Below, one piece after another: positions 17,515 to 27,913 of a stretch of 29,223 bases of DNA. Position 1 is the stretch's first letter. Each line of letters starts with the position of its first letter. Made by a program: the position numbers and the translations under genes. Below the pieces are notes generated by a model. The model searched no databases. It had not been told where the DNA came from and worked only from the letters and a program-made list of their open reading frames with translations. This DNA is from Mycoemilia scoparia (taxonomy: Eukaryota > Kickxellomycota > Kickxellomycetes > Kickxellales > Kickxellaceae): contig JANBPU010000199.1 of the NCBI GenBank assembly GCA_027575805.1, positions 1-29,223 of the forward strand, given 5' to 3'.

Positions 17515-20500
17515 CTAATCCCACCCACGGAGCCTGACCACTTTGCTCTTTATATCATCATTACCATTGCCACCATCCAAGTCTGTATCCCCTAGAAGTT
17601 GTTCCTTTTGCTTGTATCCCAAAGCCTTGTGCCAGTGGGAAAATTTTGGCATCAAATCGACTCCAAGCGAATTCATTATACTGGAAAGATACCCAAAGTC
17701 GGTTGAAAGTTGATCAACTGTCACAATACCATTATTGCTCTCCTTCTTTCCCTTTTCTGGATTGGTCGAGTTTACTAGTGGTACCAAGTTGTGTTCAATA
17801 TAATGAACTTGAGTTGAAAACAGTAATGACATGAGCCATATATGAGTGGTTGAAAATTCTTCTTTGTCTCTATCCTCAGCTTCTGGCGTATTCAAGGGCG
17901 AAACAATGTTATTGGCAATGATGGTAGAGTAATGAGGAGACTTTGATGGAACAAGCATCAAAAGTCTGGCCATTATATCATCAATGTTTAGAACCCCACT
18001 TCTAGGTGTTGCATCTGTTGCTGACAATAATGTTGATGATGGGGTGTTCATACCAATTGGTGTCAGGCCGGAATCCAGATGTCCACCACTACTAACCCTA
18101 GTATTGGCAGTGGTTGTGCTCGAGGATAGTTCGCTGATATTGGTTGAAATTAGTGATTCGATTTGTTCCAAAACTTGTGGTAACATTAGTATGTTTTCTC
18201 CAATTGAACGAACATAGTCTGAAGGTGATAAGCTGAACGATGGTATCTCTACGCCCATGGCTGATAATGTGACATTTGCTGAATTTGGGGTTGCTTGTTC
18301 TTGCTGCCTGGACTGGCTATAATATACAGTTGTTGGCGACTCGGATATGATGGAGATATATATGTTTTTGTACACTAGATTGAACAGCATGTTTTGGATT
18401 TTGAGCGGCAAGTCGTTGCAGAAAGAGGTCTCGAGTTGGGGGAAAACACTGGTTGAGCCAACACTACTCATGTATGAGGATAATGGCGATAGTGGTGACC
18501 GGATAGATGAATTGGAAGATGGCAACGGCTCTTGTTGACTAGAGCACAGTTTGTCAAGCGTGTCTTTCAAAGTGGTAGAGAACAATGTTGATTGGAAAAG
18601 CAAATTATAAGCAGACGGTGGCAAGGGCATCTGGTTTAATAGTTTAGATCCATCCTGCTTTTGCTTAGTCATTGATTCAGAATCATCTGCTTCCTCTTCA
18701 AAGTACAATTCCAAAAGAGCATGCAACTCAGAAAACGAGTCGGCAACATTTCGGACAAGTTCACGAACATGATCCTTGATTTTCAGGCACGTGTCAGCCA
18801 AAAGCAAAAGCAAGCGAATGCTCATACCAATATTATCTGGATTTTCTTCTGTAAACGACTCGAGAGCCTGAACACCACCGCTGTTATCAGCTTTGATATT
18901 AGAATTCAGAATGGCTTCAAGATTATCAGGTGCATTGCAATGTTTGCGTACAGCCTCTACAAATTTCAACAGATTTGCAAAGAACGTGCTAAAGACAGTC
19001 TCTTCGAATACTTTTATAAGCGCATGGAAGGCAAATCCACCAGTGAATGCGTGTGATCTACCAACCGCATCAGTAACGATCGAAAAGAATCGAAGAACTA
19101 TAAAATCACGAACAGTTTGGATACTTTCAACAAGTTTAGCCTCGGTAATTTCAGAAGGTATCTCGGGTATTTGAAGTTTCTCCGTGCTTAGCTGCCATTT
19201 CAAGAATGATCTTTCAAGTTCTGGGTACTGCTGTTGATAGAGCGTAAATGGACGTAGCAACAATAAAGCCCACTGTGGAGACGATAGAGATAACAAGGAG
19301 CTGGAGCTCACGCTATTATTCCTCCCAACCGTGGATACCGATACACGGGTTTTTATGCTCAGTCCATCACTTGGGTTTGTGCTGGCTGCAGAAAATACAC
19401 TCTGTGATGCCTTGATATCCTCTTCTGCCTTAGAAATAAAACCGGCCGTGGTCTCGTAAGCTTGGATCATCAGCAAAAGAGAATCGGATCCACCTCTTTC
19501 TGTTATCCTGTTCTTTACAGCAACTAAAAAGGCATTTGTAGCTATTGCGATTTGTTGGCAAATAGATTTAAGCCAAGCAGCACAAGTTCCAGGAATATCA
19601 GTTATTCCGATAAGCGCATACCAGTTCAACTCATCATTGAGAGCATTTACCAATCTATCGTAGAAATCTCCAAGTGTTGATTCGAAATATGTAATAAGAA
19701 CAGAGGATTTTACTGTAGAAAGGTCGGGGAGCTTGTATGTAAGTAGCTGAGCGGTAGAAAGCGGCTCTATATCGTAATCTGAGGATCCACCTGCAGTTTC
19801 AGAAACACCGTTTTGTTTGGACGTGGGCGAAGGCGGAGAAGAAACCAAATTGTGAAGCAGGTGGTTCCATATCTGTATCCATGGCTTAGGCCGCTCATTG
19901 ATTATAGTTGTAAACACGTGTTGCTTTTGGCCCACGCTGTCCATATAGAGGAAGTCAATCCACTGGCGTGCCTGATCCGCATCACCAGTTCTCATAGATT
20001 GCTGCAAGTTTGTCTGGACATCGGCAATCAGGTCATTTTCCAGATCATCAACTATGCTCAACTGTTCTAGCAATCGCTTATGGTGTTCCGAGTGTGCTTC
20101 TCTACCTGCTTGTTTTCCTATTGACTTGTTATCGCCGGCTTCTTTATCAGCACTCGATGCGGATGGCATATCACCAAGCGAATCAACCACCTCCTGGGCG
20201 GCAACCTTGGAATCTCTTACCAACTGCCACGCTTCCTCGAATTTGTCATTCTTTTTCAGCTCCTCAACCTGCTTGGGAAGTGTTGCCCATTCTTGGGCCC
20301 TTTCGAGGACGTTCTTGTTTTGTACCATTTGACTTCGAACAGACTGCATTCTAACCGTACGAGCAAGGGCATCATGGGCCACCTCGTCCGATCTTAGCAA
20401 GTAAGGGTGTAGCATTTTGGCAGACTGCTGAGTTGCCAAGAGGTCCTTGCCAAGTGCTGCTATGTCTCTTGTCAGTCTTGGCGCGCTCTGGACAAACTTT

Positions 20501-20730
20501 ATACGGGCTCTATCGAGATTTGCCTGGGCTTCACTGCTCATAAAGTGCAGTTTGGTCAGTAGGATAGATATTCCATTATCATCGAATGGCTTAATCTTGG
20601 TATTTGGTTGATGGTCTGTTGTTGTTGTTTTTGTGCTCTTTGTAGTTTTGGACAGTGAATCAAGGCTGTTGTTGAGCCATGCCTTGACATCAAAGTCCTT
20701 CTTTGAAAAATCGTTAAGGTCGACACTCAT
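17515..20730 (-). CDS. COG7: Conserved oligomeric Golgi complex subunit 7 (COG7)
   Basis: 1071 residues in one exon. COG7 belongs to lobe B of the COG tethering complex, which supports retrograde vesicle traffic within the Golgi and so glycosylation. The N-terminus SVDLNDFSKKDFDVKAWLN matches the family start (a short D/F-rich segment, then FDVK-W). A helical, coiled-coil-prone region follows, including RTVRMQSVRSQMVQNKNVLE and WATLPKQVEELKK. Further matches are DDLENDLIADVQTNLQQSM and the body to the C-terminal block FGYLSSIMNSLGVD with FSHWHKALG. Human COG7 is about 770 residues; extra length comes from Ser/Thr-rich linkers (about 180-205, 445-475, 735-760 and 870-915). Divergent from VMA6 with 463 nt between start codons. 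The ATG at 20728-20730 gives the conserved N-terminus. Confidence 0.92.
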   Translation of the reverse strand: MSVDLNDFSKKDFDVKAWLNNSLDSLSKTTKSTKTTTTDHQPNTKIKPFDDNGISILLTKLHFMSSEAQANLDRARIKFVQSAPRLTRDIAALGKDLLATQQSAKMLHPYLLRSDEVAHDALARTVRMQSVRSQMVQNKNVLERAQEWATLPKQVEELKKNDKFEEAWQLVRDSKVAAQEVVDSLGDMPSASSADKEAGDNKSIGKQAGREAHSEHHKRLLEQLSIVDDLENDLIADVQTNLQQSMRTGDADQARQWIDFLYMDSVGQKQHVFTTIINERPKPWIQIWNHLLHNLVSSPPSPTSKQNGVSETAGGSSDYDIEPLSTAQLLTYKLPDLSTVKSSVLITYFESTLGDFYDRLVNALNDELNWYALIGITDIPGTCAAWLKSICQQIAIATNAFLVAVKNRITERGGSDSLLLMIQAYETTAGFISKAEEDIKASQSVFSAASTNPSDGLSIKTRVSVSTVGRNNSVSSSSLLSLSSPQWALLLLRPFTLYQQQYPELERSFLKWQLSTEKLQIPEIPSEITEAKLVESIQTVRDFIVLRFFSIVTDAVGRSHAFTGGFAFHALIKVFEETVFSTFFANLLKFVEAVRKHCNAPDNLEAILNSNIKADNSGGVQALESFTEENPDNIGMSIRLLLLLADTCLKIKDHVRELVRNVADSFSELHALLELYFEEEADDSESMTKQKQDGSKLLNQMPLPPSAYNLLFQSTLFSTTLKDTLDKLCSSQQEPLPSSNSSIRSPLSPLSSYMSSVGSTSVFPQLETSFCNDLPLKIQNMLFNLVYKNIYISIISESPTTVYYSQSRQQEQATPNSANVTLSAMGVEIPSFSLSPSDYVRSIGENILMLPQVLEQIESLISTNISELSSSTTTANTRVSSGGHLDSGLTPIGMNTPSSTLLSATDATPRSGVLNIDDIMARLLMLVPSKSPHYSTIIANNIVSPLNTPEAEDRDKEEFSTTHIWLMSLLFSTQVHYIEHNLVPLVNSTNPEKGKKESNNGIVTVDQLSTDFGYLSSIMNSLGVDLMPKFSHWHKALGYKQKEQLLGDTDLDGGNGNDDIKSKVVRLRGWD

Positions 20731-21193
20731 TATAACCCTCCACGCTTAGCAGACACACACAAAGATAGACTAAGATTCAAAACGAAAAGTGTGTGCTAGA
20801 ATGCCTAGCTTGTTCTTGTTTCAATACCTCAAATCCTGTTTCGCATTGGGCTTGATCTTATGGGTATATGCCACAGACTAATCAGTTGATCACATCAGCT
20901 GGAAATTTGTAAACGTGGAACTTAGGTGTGATTGAACAACACCAATGAGCCATGTTGAAAACAAACTGGCCATGTTTCCTTTTGGCCTTTCTTTGTCTAA
21001 TAACCACTGTGCTTTAGGAAAACAAAAAGACTAGCCTTTATTATATAAATATACGCAAAGCAGGCCCAATACACTGCTTTCTCTATCTCTATTCATATTC
21101 CCTTGTTTCTATTACTCATTAACCCCCCTTATTTGTATACCACCCACCCATTCACTTCGATTCTAGTTTTGCATTTGCTGAAACATATTGATT
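20731..21193. promoter_or_regulatory. Divergent promoter region COG7 / VMA6
   Basis: 463 nt shared by two divergent genes. On the VMA6 side there is TATATAAATA (21042-21051) and then a C/T-rich leader. On the COG7 side I see no TATA motif. No ORF is supported. Confidence 0.5.
21042..21051 (+). promoter_or_regulatory. TATA box of VMA6
   Basis: TATATAAATA, 152 nt upstream of the VMA6 ATG and followed by a pyrimidine-rich stretch (CTTTCTCTATCTCTATTC) typical of fungal leaders. Confidence 0.5.
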
Positions 21194-22240
21194 ATGTGTG
21201 CTGCCTATTTCAATGTTGACAATGGCTACCTCGAAGGTATCGTTCGCGGCTATCGCGACGGCTTTTTGACTGCTGGCCAATACCACAACCTTACCCAGTG
21301 CGATACTATGGATGACCTAAAGCAACAATTGACCACATCAGATTACGCTTCAGCTCTGCAAAATGAGCCCTCGCCTCTTTTCACCTCGACCTTACTTAAC
21401 CGTTGTACCGACACCTTGGTCCAGCAGTTCCAGTACCTTAGAACCAACGCCGCCGAAGAGCTTGGCAAGTTCCTTGACTACTTGTCTTATTCTTACATGA
21501 TTGACAATGTTGTCCTACTATTGCTGGGCACCCTTCATGAGCGTGATACTCGTGAGCTGCTTGACAAGTGCCACCCTCTTGGCTGGTTCGATGGTATGCC
21601 TGCTCTATGCGTGGCTACCAATGTCCAGGAGCTTTACCAGACAGTTTTGGTCGATTCGCCACTTGCTGAATACTTTAGAGAGTGTCTATCAGCCGAAGAC
21701 CTGAACGAACTTAATATTGAAATCATTCGCAATACACTTTACCGTGCTTATCTCGAAGACTTTGCTGAGTTCTGCAAGTCTCTTGGCGGCGGTACCGCAG
21801 AAACTGTGCTTCCGCTTCTTGAGTTTGAGGCCGATCGCCGCACTATTAATATTACAATGAACTCGTTTGGAACCGAATTGACAAAAGACGACAGAGCCAG
21901 GCTGTACCCACGACTTGGTAAGCTTTACCCAGATGGCCATGCCCGTCTTGCCCGCATTGACGATATGGATCAGCTAAAGGGTCTCCTTGACGGATTTGTC
22001 GAATACAAAAATCTCTTTGGAAACGAATTCTCGACATCCCAGCAGTCCCTTGAAAGCAGACTGTTCTTTAGAGAAGTTGATCTTAACAAAGATGCCTTTG
22101 AACAACAGTTCCACTATGGTATATTCTATGCGTGGCTCAAACTGAAAGAACAGGAGATTCGCAATATTGTTTGGATCGCTGAATGCATCACCCAAGAACA
22201 AAAGGACAAGATCTCAAACTACACGCCAATCTACGACTAA
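21194..22240 (+). CDS. VMA6: V-type ATPase V0 subunit d
   Basis: 348 residues in one exon. Subunit d caps the membrane V0 ring of the vacuolar proton pump and couples it to the central stalk of V1. The sequence is collinear with the family: [33 protein letters not shown], the [20 protein letters not shown] helix, CHPLGWFD, the [19 protein letters not shown] block, [39 protein letters not shown] and [19 protein letters not shown]. Length agrees with yeast Vma6 (345) and human ATP6V0D1 (351). The ATG at 21194 is used; a TTG two codons upstream is in frame but is not a plausible start. No intron and no unusual residues. Confidence 0.97.
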   Translation: MCAAYFNVDNGYLEGIVRGYRDGFLTAGQYHNLTQCDTMDDLKQQLTTSDYASALQNEPSPLFTSTLLNRCTDTLVQQFQYLRTNAAEELGKFLDYLSYSYMIDNVVLLLLGTLHERDTRELLDKCHPLGWFDGMPALCVATNVQELYQTVLVDSPLAEYFRECLSAEDLNELNIEIIRNTLYRAYLEDFAEFCKSLGGGTAETVLPLLEFEADRRTINITMNSFGTELTKDDRARLYPRLGKLYPDGHARLARIDDMDQLKGLLDGFVEYKNLFGNEFSTSQQSLESRLFFREVDLNKDAFEQQFHYGIFYAWLKLKEQEIRNIVWIAECITQEQKDKISNYTPIYD

Positions 22241-22670
22241 ACCACTGGTTTTCCTTATTATAACTAATTAAACTGCTACTGCTACTTTCACCACAACAAC
22301 AACTTTTTCATCATTTGGCAACCCCTGCTTTTATACTTTCTACCTTCATTGGCACACACTTGTCTTTTATTTTATTTTCATTAAGCGCTTGGTCTCACTA
22401 AATATATACAAAGGCCTTTTTCATTAGTTTGATTTATTCTCGTTTTTCAAATACATGGAGTCAGTTCTGTTAACCCATCCTAGGAGGCTATTTTGTTCTG
22501 GATGTGTTTTTATTCTTACTGGCTAATGGGCATTAATTTTCTTATCATTCCCATACTTGGATCGATTTGCTTTATCAAATCAATATTTTATTCCTTGGCT
22601 TTGGGACTATTGATAATGACGATTCATTTGTAGATATTTTAGTCTTGGGGATAATAATTCTTCCCTAAAC
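22241..22670. other. Intergenic region VMA6-COX18
   Basis: 430 nt between two genes on the same strand, T-rich, with no ORF or RNA gene that I can recognise. It holds the VMA6 3' end and the COX18 promoter; no TATA motif stands out. Confidence 0.4.
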
Positions 22671-24134
22671 ATGGCGACGATGCACCTCGGTTTATCACCC
22701 AATGGAAGAAGTGGCTTTCTCACTACTCTAAATCAAACACGCTTTATCCCACGAAGACTTGATTATCCATACCCGATACATCGCTTGTTGTCACAAAGTT
22801 CGATCCGAAGAAATTTCCAAACTTTGAACAATGTGCCAAGATATAAGAAATCTATCAAACAGCAATATATTCCCAAGTCCCATGTATTGCTGAACTCCGG
22901 CTTTTCAATGAAAGTGCTCCAATCACTTTATTATAATAGTCGTCATCTTTCGACTACAAATATAGCCCAAAGGGCAAACAAGACCGATAGCTTGCAAAAT
23001 ACCGAAACACCGCCAGATCCATCGCTACCCATTGATCTCGAAGCCTCATTAGCTGACAGCGTGCCAAACATTTCAACTGATCCTGAGCTCCAAAATTTAC
23101 TCATAAACACGGCAACCAGTGTGCATTTACCATTTATTTTTGGATTAACCGAGGCGCTATTGGAAACAGCCCACAATTCGCAGCTATTTGGAGGAAATCT
23201 AGCATGGTGGGGCGTAATAATCGGATCTGCGTGGGTCCTGAGGTCGTTTACAACTCTTCCAATGGCAGTTTATCAGCTACGCAACCAAAAAAGACGCCAG
23301 GATTTGGAACCCGAAGTTAAAAAGATCATTGCCCAAACCAAAGCACAAGTCAGCAGGCAATTCAGGCCCACCAAATTCAGTTCAACTCCAGTTCATAAGG
23401 TCGAAGCCATTTTAAACAAAAGAGTGAGTTAGATTTCTTCACTTGATCCAATATTTCACAAATGGTTTTGGAAGGTCTTTTAATATTGCAACAATGTTAT
23501 TGAACGACACTTTTTATCTATTTAGATAAGGAAACAAGTAACGGAATTGCATATCAAACACACTTGTCATCCAGTATTTGATATGATATTGCCAATTGTT
23601 CAAATCCCGCTCTGGTTGACATTATCATTCACTATTCGACACATGTGTGGACTTCAAATTCCATTTGTAACTTACCCGCAAGCTCCACAAGTAGGTGATG
23701 GTACTAGTGCTGTTGCTTCTTCTTCTTCCACCATTGCTTTAGTCCCAGCACCGGGTATGACAACTGAGGGATTACTGTGGTTCCAAGATCTTTCACTATC
23801 AGATCCAACCTGGATTTTACCAATTTCGGTCGGTGCACTATATGGACTGAACAGCTTCATTGTATACAAAAGATCAAAAACAATTGAACGCGCTGCTGCT
23901 GCCCAATCGAAAGGTAAAGGATATGAACTAACAAAGACATTTTGGCAGAAAACATTCCAGACATTATCGTTTGTTTTGCCAGTGGTCATGATTCCAATTG
24001 CTGGGTATCTGCCAACTGCACTAAACCTGTACTGGATATCGTCTGCTGGCTTTAGTTTGGTCCAAAATATGTTGTTTGGAGTGCCCTTTATTAGAAGAAT
24101 TCTGGGATTCGTGCCACTTCCCAAAATTAAGTGA
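22671..24134 (+). CDS. COX18: COX18, mitochondrial inner-membrane insertase (Oxa1/YidC family)
   Basis: Exons 22671-23423 and 23526-24134 join to 1362 nt, 453 residues. COX18 translocates the C-terminal tail of Cox2 across the inner mitochondrial membrane during cytochrome oxidase assembly. The N-terminal 100 or so residues are rich in Arg, Ser and Thr with few acids, consistent with a matrix presequence. The first core membrane segment (about 177-200) contains Arg191, the charged groove residue typical of the YidC/Oxa1/Alb3 fold, followed by a basic loop. Exon 2 gives ELHIKHTCHPVFDM, then PIVQIPLWLTLSF and IRHMCG, as in COX18, then GLLWFQDLSLSDPTWILPIS, VVMIPIAGYLPTALNLYW and a last segment ending FGVPFIRRILG. 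The intron 23424-23525 is GT-AG (AGA|GTGAGT, TTTAG|ATA), phase 0; retention would stop after two codons. The CHP motif and the WF-DL-DPTWILP match favour COX18 over OXA1. Confidence 0.9.
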
Positions 24135-24626
24135 TTGGAATATAATAATAGACCTTTAATCGTTTTTGCTTTTTATATTATAAAATTGCTGGCTATTTGA
24201 AATAGAATATGCTCATACATATTTCTCCATAAAAAGCGATATGCTAGGTTTGGTGTCTTGACTTTGCGGCTGGTTCCTAACCACAACGTGTCAGCCCGAG
24301 CTATACACCAAACACTTTTAGTATTAGTAATCACCTTTGAATATTTTTTCTTGTCAATTGGTTGATTCAAACGCCATTCCCACTCAAACCCAAAACCCAC
24401 TGTTGCAAAAAAACATATCCTTGTATACCCGTCCGTCCACATCACCATACTGAACAAAAAAAACCCATAAAATCTTGTCTATAAAAGAGATCAAGTCCGC
24501 CAAGTAAAAAAATAACCAAATATTTTGCCATCCTTTTCTTTCCTATTCTTCTTGTTTCCTCTTGCTTAATTTTCATCAACTAAGCTTATAGTCGCGCCGG
24601 AGGGGCAAATATTAATAACAATAATA
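24135..24626. other. Intergenic region COX18-TTC27
   Basis: 492 nt between two genes on the same strand. TATAAAAG at 24480-24487 is the only motif I can support. The short minus-strand open frame here matches no family known to me. Confidence 0.4.
24480..24487 (+). promoter_or_regulatory. TATA box of TTC27
   Basis: TATAAAAG lies 147 nt upstream of the TTC27 ATG, with a T/C-rich leader (CCTTTTCTTTCCTATTCTTC) downstream. Confidence 0.5.
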
Positions 24627-27512
24627 ATGACTAGCCAGGACATTCGAAGCACTGAAGAAATTGACCTCATTCTGGGCCAAGTTCCTGATTTACCAACGTC
24701 GAACCTAGTAAAGGACCTTGCTAGTGGAGAGTACAAGAATGTATTGACTAGTCCTCAGGCCCAGGCACTATTCGGGACCCCAGAAACCATTGCTGAAGAA
24801 GACCAAATATCCGATCCAAAGGATTTGCCAAAGTATATAGAAACTCGTGTCCAAAACTACCTGACCCAAAATGACACTGGCAAGTTTGATATTCTGATTA
24901 TTGGTATTGCTTGCCTCCAGTCCTTTGTCCAAACAAATTGGACTGGTCCTGTTCTGGATTTTGAGCCTGCCTTCATGTTGCCCCACAAAATCTGGCATAC
25001 CCGCCCATCACCGACATCCCAAACTACCCAGTATTCATCAGGAACAAGTAGTAACACAACAAAGGCTACTACACCGTCAACAGTAAAGTCTCTAGACCCA
25101 GAGTCTTTGAAGCTACACAAGCTCCTTCTAACCAAACTTAGTATAGACGGAGAAGAAGTCTATAGGCTGACTCCTAGATTGCTTTACTTGTATTTGGCCC
25201 GAAAATTGTTGGTTGATCTCAACAGTTTTATTGTTGAAATCATTTCCAAGGATGAAGATGAAAAATCTGAAAAGCCCATTCCATTTAACCAAAGTGACAG
25301 TGCACTGTGGTGGGCCATTCGTTGCATTCGTATTCAGCAGGAAATTCAGGAAAATCCAACATCAACTGCTCTTGACCAAATCATGAGATTGTTTGGATAC
25401 TTGGAAAAGATTGATTTCAACAACTGTCTCTCTACTCAAAATGCCGATTCCAGTGATACCAAATATTTGAAAAAGGTTAGACAATTGATGGCTAGGTTTT
25501 ACCTAGAAAAGGGTATGATTTACCACACTTATGGAATGAACAGGGATGGCCATGATCTGTTCAAAAAGGCCCAAGAGATAAGTGGACTGAAGTGGAGATT
25601 GACTGGTGCCAAGGGTAGAAGAACCAGGTTCCAAACATTTGATATCACCCAGCTGGTACTTGTAGCTGAGAATGAGGATGATCAAGATGACGAAGACAAA
25701 ACCAATAGCAAGGCTAATAACAACGATATGGAAGTCGATAATTCTGAAAACCCCAATAATGATAGTGCTGCCGGATCACCGTCCACTGAAAATGGCCCAG
25801 GTGCTTCAAGCGATGGACCCAAGACCGAAAGAATCAAGATCAAGGGCCGTCCTGACACACTGCTGCTTAATGACGATACATTGCTGGAAAATATCAAGTT
25901 CACTGACCCCACCAATGCTTCTGAGGTCGACCCCACCAAACAAAAATCGCTCAATGTGTTTGATCAATCCTTGCTGCTGGCATTTTGTTTACATGTAAAG
26001 AACGAGAATCCACTGCATGGTCTTACATCCGAAGAAATGATGCCATACGTTACCAGAGTCCTAGCCAACCCCAACAACTGGATGGTTCACACAATGGCCC
26101 TGCTATTGCGCTCTCGTCTGGAATCCAACAAGTCCAGAACTGTAGAGAGATCCACTCTCCAAATGCAAACCCTAGTCGACCAGGCCATGCAGTCCCAAAA
26201 GGACGATGCCAACATAGTCGAAAGAATGGCATTTTTCTATGGACTCAGAATCCCCAGTCTCTGGGAAATGGAACGAGAGTTGGCAGAGAGGTTCATGGGA
26301 TTGGGCATTTTGAGATCAGCCCTTGATATATACGAAAGGCTCGAGATGTGGGACGAAACTGTCACTTGCTATCAGCTGCTTGAGCAAAGAGATGTGGCTA
26401 AGCAGCTGGTCGAGAAGCAGCTCGAAATTGATGGTAATGATGGGCTAGGCGCACCTAAACTATGGTCATTGCTTGGTGATATCACGGGCAACCCTGACTT
26501 GTGGCAAAAGGCATGGGATGTTTCTGGAGGCAGATACTCAAGAGCCATGCGTTCTCTTGGTAGCTACCAATTCAAGCACCAAGAATATGCCAAGGCTGTT
26601 GAGTCTTTGCAAAAAGCATTGACCCTCAATACCTTGTTTGATAATGCTTGGTACATGCTGGGGTGTGCAGCAATGCAAATCGAAGACTGGGAAACTGCTA
26701 CATCGGCCTTTCAAAGAACTGTCCAGCTTGACTACGAAAATGGCGAAGCATGGAACAACATGGCCTCGATTTACATGCGGATGGAAAACAAAAAGAATGA
26801 GGCCTGGTATGCACTCCGTGAGGCCTTGAAATCCAAACCCGACGACTGGAGAATATGGTCAAACTACTTGATAAACTCAATGGCCTTGGGCAAATTCAGC
26901 ACTGCTATTTACGCAATGACCAGGATCATTGAGCTCAGAGCTGATAAGGATGGCGCCAAATGTGTTGATGTTGAAGTACTTAGAATTATTGTTAATGCCA
27001 TTATCAGAGGACAGGTCGATAGCCTTGTTGAACCAAGCAGAATGCAAACTCAGGATGATAAGGCTGCTTTCAAGAGAAAGAAGGAGAAACTTGTCGAAGC
27101 ACTTGAGGTCTTGTTGACCCAGACAATTGGTGAGCGTATTACAGCTGCTCCTGAGATCTGGAGACTAACAGCTGACTACTGGTTCTGGAAGGGTGATTTC
27201 CGCAAATGCCTGGAATGCTATAACAAGTCCTACAGATATATCTCGGCTATGCCTCAAGTAGCCTATGAGCCAAAGGTCTTTGAAGATGCAGTCAATGCTG
27301 TACTGGAACTGGTTGATATGTATGAGAATCTGGGTCCAAAATCTCAATCTCCCGAAAATGGTGATGGTGAGCCTGAACTTGTATGCAAAGGTTGGGAACG
27401 TCAAGCCAAAATGGCTTTGCGTGGGCTGATTGGAAAGACCAAGGCATCATTTGAAGGCACTGCTGATCACAAGAGGTTACAAACTGCGCTTGATCAGCTC
27501 TCATCCAACTAA
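24627..27512 (+). CDS. TTC27: Tetratricopeptide repeat protein TTC27 / Emw1
   Basis: 961 residues in one exon. The yeast ortholog Emw1 is essential and linked to cell-wall integrity; the molecular role of the family is poorly defined. The N-terminal half has the family block ILIIGIACLQSFVQTNWTGP (about 89-108) and the LTPRLLYLYLARKLL helix. An acidic, Asn/Asp/Ser-rich linker covers about 350-400. The core motif FDQSLLLAFCLHVKNENP and the block ERMAFFYGLRIPSLWEMERE follow. At least four TPR units occupy about 640-772, including YQFKHQEYAKAVESLQKAL, DNAWYMLGCAAMQIEDWETA, EAWNNMASIYMRME and WRIWSNYLINSMALGKF. Human TTC27 is about 840 residues and yeast Emw1 about 900. The stop codon is only 29 nt from MITE copy 3. 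Confidence 0.92.
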   Translation: MTSQDIRSTEEIDLILGQVPDLPTSNLVKDLASGEYKNVLTSPQAQALFGTPETIAEEDQISDPKDLPKYIETRVQNYLTQNDTGKFDILIIGIACLQSFVQTNWTGPVLDFEPAFMLPHKIWHTRPSPTSQTTQYSSGTSSNTTKATTPSTVKSLDPESLKLHKLLLTKLSIDGEEVYRLTPRLLYLYLARKLLVDLNSFIVEIISKDEDEKSEKPIPFNQSDSALWWAIRCIRIQQEIQENPTSTALDQIMRLFGYLEKIDFNNCLSTQNADSSDTKYLKKVRQLMARFYLEKGMIYHTYGMNRDGHDLFKKAQEISGLKWRLTGAKGRRTRFQTFDITQLVLVAENEDDQDDEDKTNSKANNNDMEVDNSENPNNDSAAGSPSTENGPGASSDGPKTERIKIKGRPDTLLLNDDTLLENIKFTDPTNASEVDPTKQKSLNVFDQSLLLAFCLHVKNENPLHGLTSEEMMPYVTRVLANPNNWMVHTMALLLRSRLESNKSRTVERSTLQMQTLVDQAMQSQKDDANIVERMAFFYGLRIPSLWEMERELAERFMGLGILRSALDIYERLEMWDETVTCYQLLEQRDVAKQLVEKQLEIDGNDGLGAPKLWSLLGDITGNPDLWQKAWDVSGGRYSRAMRSLGSYQFKHQEYAKAVESLQKALTLNTLFDNAWYMLGCAAMQIEDWETATSAFQRTVQLDYENGEAWNNMASIYMRMENKKNEAWYALREALKSKPDDWRIWSNYLINSMALGKFSTAIYAMTRIIELRADKDGAKCVDVEVLRIIVNAIIRGQVDSLVEPSRMQTQDDKAAFKRKKEKLVEALEVLLTQTIGERITAAPEIWRLTADYWFWKGDFRKCLECYNKSYRYISAMPQVAYEPKVFEDAVNAVLELVDMYENLGPKSQSPENGDGEPELVCKGWERQAKMALRGLIGKTKASFEGTADHKRLQTALDQLSSN

Positions 27513-27541
27513 TGTCCAATTTAATCCCTCTTATTATAATA

Positions 27542-27658
27542 TGGGTGGCTATTTTTGAAGGGTGACCATTTACTAACAGATGGTGATCGCTCATTTGGCT
27601 GTAGTTCCCCCTTTAATCGTTTGGCCACCAAAAGTCACCCTTCAAAAATTATGATCCA
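27542..27658 (+). mobile_element. MITE-like element, copy 3
   Basis: A 117-bp element flanked by TA on each side (27540-27541 and 27659-27660). The left terminus is TGGGTGGCTATTTTTGAAGG and the reverse complement of the right terminus is TGGATCATAATTTTTGAAGG; both continue GTGAC. The interior holds TTTACTAACAGATGG and TTTGGCTGTAGTTCCCCC. It begins 29 nt after the TTC27 stop codon, so it very likely lies in that gene's 3' untranslated region or polyadenylation zone. Confidence 0.9.
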
Positions 27659-27660
27659 TA

Positions 27661-27911
27661 TACATTTTTTAGTATAAATAGAAAATATCACAAAAATACA
27701 CATTTAATTGTAAAGCGCTGCCCTAATCTGGTTTTCTTATTTCAAATATACTAAAAACTCGCTAATAATTTTATACAAAATGAATAAGTAGTACCAAAAA
27801 TTTATTTCAAAGGTGAATAACCAGCATATCTATACAAATATTTAAATACCTGATATTTCCCCTTAAATCGCTATAAATCCATGATTTAAGTGATCTGAGT
27901 GCCACCTTACA
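27661..27911. other. Spacer between MITE copies 3 and 4
   Basis: About 250 nt of AT-rich DNA with no ORF, RNA gene or clear repeat. Confidence 0.4.
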
Positions 27912-27913
27912 TA

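Noticed and set aside
22671..23432. COX18 exon 1 as a complete 253-residue gene
   Set aside because: The stop lies within a GT-AG intron, and the second exon supplies the remaining conserved membrane domain in phase 0.
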